53,730 nucleotides of DNA from Maricaulis sp. (GTDB lineage Bacteria; Pseudomonadota; Alphaproteobacteria; Caulobacterales; Maricaulaceae), in the NCBI GenBank assembly GCA_029251785.1, contig JAQXCQ010000114.1, positions 1-53,730 on the forward strand, written 5' to 3'. The position numbers and the translations under genes were made by a program. The notes beneath the pieces are model-generated. The model was not told the origin of the DNA. It made no database searches and worked only from the letters and a program-made list of their open reading frames with translations. Below are positions 52,485-53,730 of this stretch, piece after piece. How positions within the stretch are numbered: position 1 is the first letter of the stretch; every line of letters begins with the position of its first letter.

Positions 52485-52625
52485 TTCCCTTTTGGGGAGA
52501 GGGTGCCCCGAATGGGGCGGATGAGGGGCCGTGACGCGTAACGAGGACGGCCGAAGTCTGTAACCCGACCCCTCATCCGACGCTGCGCGCCACCTTCTCC
52601 CCGAGGTGGGGAGAAGAGATTTTTG
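52485..52625. repeat. Large imperfect palindromic intergenic repeat
   Basis: The left arm (with TGGGGAGAGGGTGC and GGCGGATGAGGGGC) and right arm (with CCCCTCATCCGACGC and CACCTTCTCCCC) pair to make a long hairpin, and the right arm itself contains a smaller CTCCCCgaggtGGGGAG hairpin. This CCTCATCCGACGCTGCGCGCCACC-type element is widely dispersed in alphaproteobacterial genomes. A minus-strand frame across it (52376-52669) is a by-product of the repeat. Confidence 0.82.
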
Positions 52626-52779
52626 GTGGGAGTTGCGCGCGGTGCGCGTGACCGGATGCCCCCGCTCACCCCACGTTCACTTCCATCTCCCTATGCAAGC
52701 AGGCGGGGAAACATCCTGATTTGGTTTTGTGTTTGTGATTGAAAGCGGCCTCGGTGTTTGGGCCGGTCTGGGGGAATTT

Positions 52780-53460
52780 ATGTTCGAGATGATTATTGCG
52801 GCTCTGTTGGGCGGTCTGATGCAGCCGGGCGGGGAGGCGACGGATGCTTGCCCGTATATGCAGGATGATGGCGAGCGCGAGGGTTGCGCGCTGCCGCTCG
52901 GGGACGGGCGGGTTTTGCTGCTGCATTTTGTTCTCGATGCGGAAGAAAATGAGTGGGGCGAGGCGACGGACCGGGTTGAATTTCGTGTGGTGAATGCGGC
53001 GGGGGCGGTGGAGCAATCCTTTGGCGATGTGCTGGAGAGCGAGCGCGCCTATCCGCATGTCGAGGATATCGACCAGGACGGGGATCTGGACCTGTTTGTG
53101 CCACAGATGATGGGGATGGTGAATTCCACCGACCGATTGTGGGTGCAGACGCCGGACGGGTTTGTTTATGCGGGCGAGACCTTCGGGATCAGTCTCAACC
53201 GGGCGCAGGACGGATTGTATGAAAATGTATCCCGTGCCAGCGCTTCCGAGCGCTACCATGAGTTTTACACGCTGGCCGACAACCAGCTGATCCACCGCTT
53301 TACCCTGCATGCCGGCTTTCGGATGGAGCCGTGTGAGGACAAAGCGCGCTGCATGGTCTGGTTCTGCCGCGCCGAGGATGCGGGCTCGCTGGTCGACCTT
53401 TCGCTGACTGTGGCCGAGACGGAAGCGCGCTATTGCCCAGCTGAACCGGAGCTGGACTAG
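52780..53460 (+). CDS. Exported protein with calcium-loop-like motif
   Basis: 226 residues from the ATG at 52780 (GGGGGAATTT upstream); an earlier in-frame start at 52729 adds nothing signal-like. A short N-terminal hydrophobic segment (MIIAALLGGLM) may be a signal peptide. DIDQDGDLDLFVP at about residues 103-115 is the D-x-D-x-D-G type calcium loop seen in FG-GAP/VCBS or dockerin-like repeats, but only one copy is present. Six Cys in total, several near the C-terminus (PCEDKARC, WFCRAE), suggest disulfides. Family not recognised. It lies alone between two palindromic repeats. Confidence 0.65.
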   Translation: MFEMIIAALLGGLMQPGGEATDACPYMQDDGEREGCALPLGDGRVLLLHFVLDAEENEWGEATDRVEFRVVNAAGAVEQSFGDVLESERAYPHVEDIDQDGDLDLFVPQMMGMVNSTDRLWVQTPDGFVYAGETFGISLNRAQDGLYENVSRASASERYHEFYTLADNQLIHRFTLHAGFRMEPCEDKARCMVWFCRAEDAGSLVDLSLTVAETEARYCPAEPELD

Positions 53461-53505
53461 AGGGAGTTTTGTGCGGGTCGTTGTCGGGGGCGCGAATTCC
53501 AATCA

Positions 53506-53593
53506 AAACCGTCATGCCAGCGAATGCTGGTACCCAGATTACAGATACCGGCGCTTTTGATCTGGGTCCCAGCTTTCACTGGGATGACGGTTT
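53506..53593. repeat. Palindromic dispersed repeat
   Basis: AAACCGTCATGCCAGCGAA on the left is mirrored by TTCACTGGGATGACGGTTT on the right, and the inner CTGGTACCCAGAT by ATCTGGGTCCCAG, with a few mismatches. This GTCAT-CCAGC...CTGGGATGAC hairpin type is common in intergenic regions of many proteobacteria. It carries no gene. Confidence 0.8.
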
Positions 53594-53612
53594 GTGGAGT
53601 CGTGCTTACCCC

Positions 53613-53730
53613 CTAGCTCCAATTACCCTGAGGATCATCGAAGCCGCGGCCCTGCAGTAGCCGAACCAGGCCGAAAACGGTGCGCACAAGCGCCCAAACC
53701 CAGAGCACAGCGAGGACCAGCATCGCGACG
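53613..53730 (-). CDS. C-terminus of a membrane protein (5' part outside window)
   Basis: Read on the minus strand from base 53730, an open frame gives 38 residues: a hydrophobic helix (AMLVLAVLWVWALV) followed by RTVFGLVRLLQGRGFDDP and a TAG stop at 53615-53613. The start lies beyond the window. It is too short to identify; a small inner-membrane protein is likely. Confidence 0.5.
   Translation of the reverse strand, partial: VAMLVLAVLWVWALVRTVFGLVRLLQGRGFDDPQGNWS

Noticed and set aside
52376-52669. Minus-strand 97-codon frame near the right end
   Set aside because: It is produced by the large palindromic repeat (phrases such as SPPRGEGGAQRRMRG are a hallmark of repeat-encoded false genes).
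1-53730. tRNA, rRNA, CRISPR array or transposase genes
   Set aside because: Looked for on both strands; no tRNA arm pattern, spaced direct-repeat array or DDE/IS motif was found by eye. A tRNAscan or IS search would be decisive.

Overview
The window is gene-dense, fairly GC-rich bacterial chromosome. It looks alphaproteobacterial, possibly from a marine, stalked or Maricaulales/Hyphomonadaceae-like lineage. That placement is an inference from the gene mix (N-terminal coiled-coil porin, OprB porin, DUF1501/DUF1800 proteins, Hpt/STAS/PP2C signalling) and from two dispersed palindromic repeats near the right end of a type common in alphaproteobacteria. No rRNA, tRNA, CRISPR, insertion sequence or phage gene was recognised.

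Layout. 1-6197 (+): an OmpR-type response regulator (5' end cut), its sensor kinase, a MacB-like ABC ATPase, a double-FtsX permease and an exported two-lobed aspartyl protease, ending at a terminator. 6370-7926 (-): an outer-membrane porin. 8111-10329: divergent mnmH and selD for tRNA 2-selenouridine. 10436-11833 (+): an exported S41-like peptidase. 11941-14107 (-): cdsA-like, plsC-like and a CDP-alcohol phosphatidyltransferase, a compact phospholipid cassette. 14246-15954 (+): ArsR, AHSA1/SRPBCC, VOC and MAPEG genes. 15961-19135 (-): mobA-modA-modB-modC. 19227-21413 (-): a CHASE4-GGDEF-EAL protein. 22209-25047 (+): a chemoreceptor and an OprB porin with AT-richer stretches, flanked by gene-free DNA. 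26064-29240 (+): Hpt, STAS, receiver-PP2C phosphatase and HATPase, a partner-switching module. 29347-32405 (+): a lipoprotein alkaline phosphatase and a three-repeat PPC-like exported protein.

32474-43097 (-) is the most striking region. Nine consecutive genes (ilvD-ilvC-ilvG-ilvM-leuA-ilvE-leuC-leuD-leuB), mostly overlapping or nearly touching, encode the whole route from pyruvate to valine and leucine and the shared part of isoleucine synthesis. Before ilvD lies an unannotated 54-codon (or 34-codon) reading frame with a dense Leu/Val/Ile run. It is followed by a perfect GC-rich terminator hairpin, and a 9-bp alternative pairing could disrupt that hairpin. Together these have the layout of a ribosome-mediated attenuator.

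43273-43647 (+) is a YbaN/DUF454 membrane protein. 43644-49866 (-) is an operon of a zinc metalloprotease, a YCF48-like lipoprotein, DUF1800 and DUF1501; a 14-bp hairpin masks the ribosome-binding site of DUF1800. 49962-52032 (+) is a hydroxyproline-type catabolic pair (DapA-family lyase and 4-hydroxyproline epimerase) behind a GntR-like palindrome. The right end holds an unknown gene, two palindromic repeats, an exported protein with a calcium-loop-like motif, and the C-terminus of a membrane protein running off the window. All functions come from reading motifs in the translated sequence; no database search or folding program was run.
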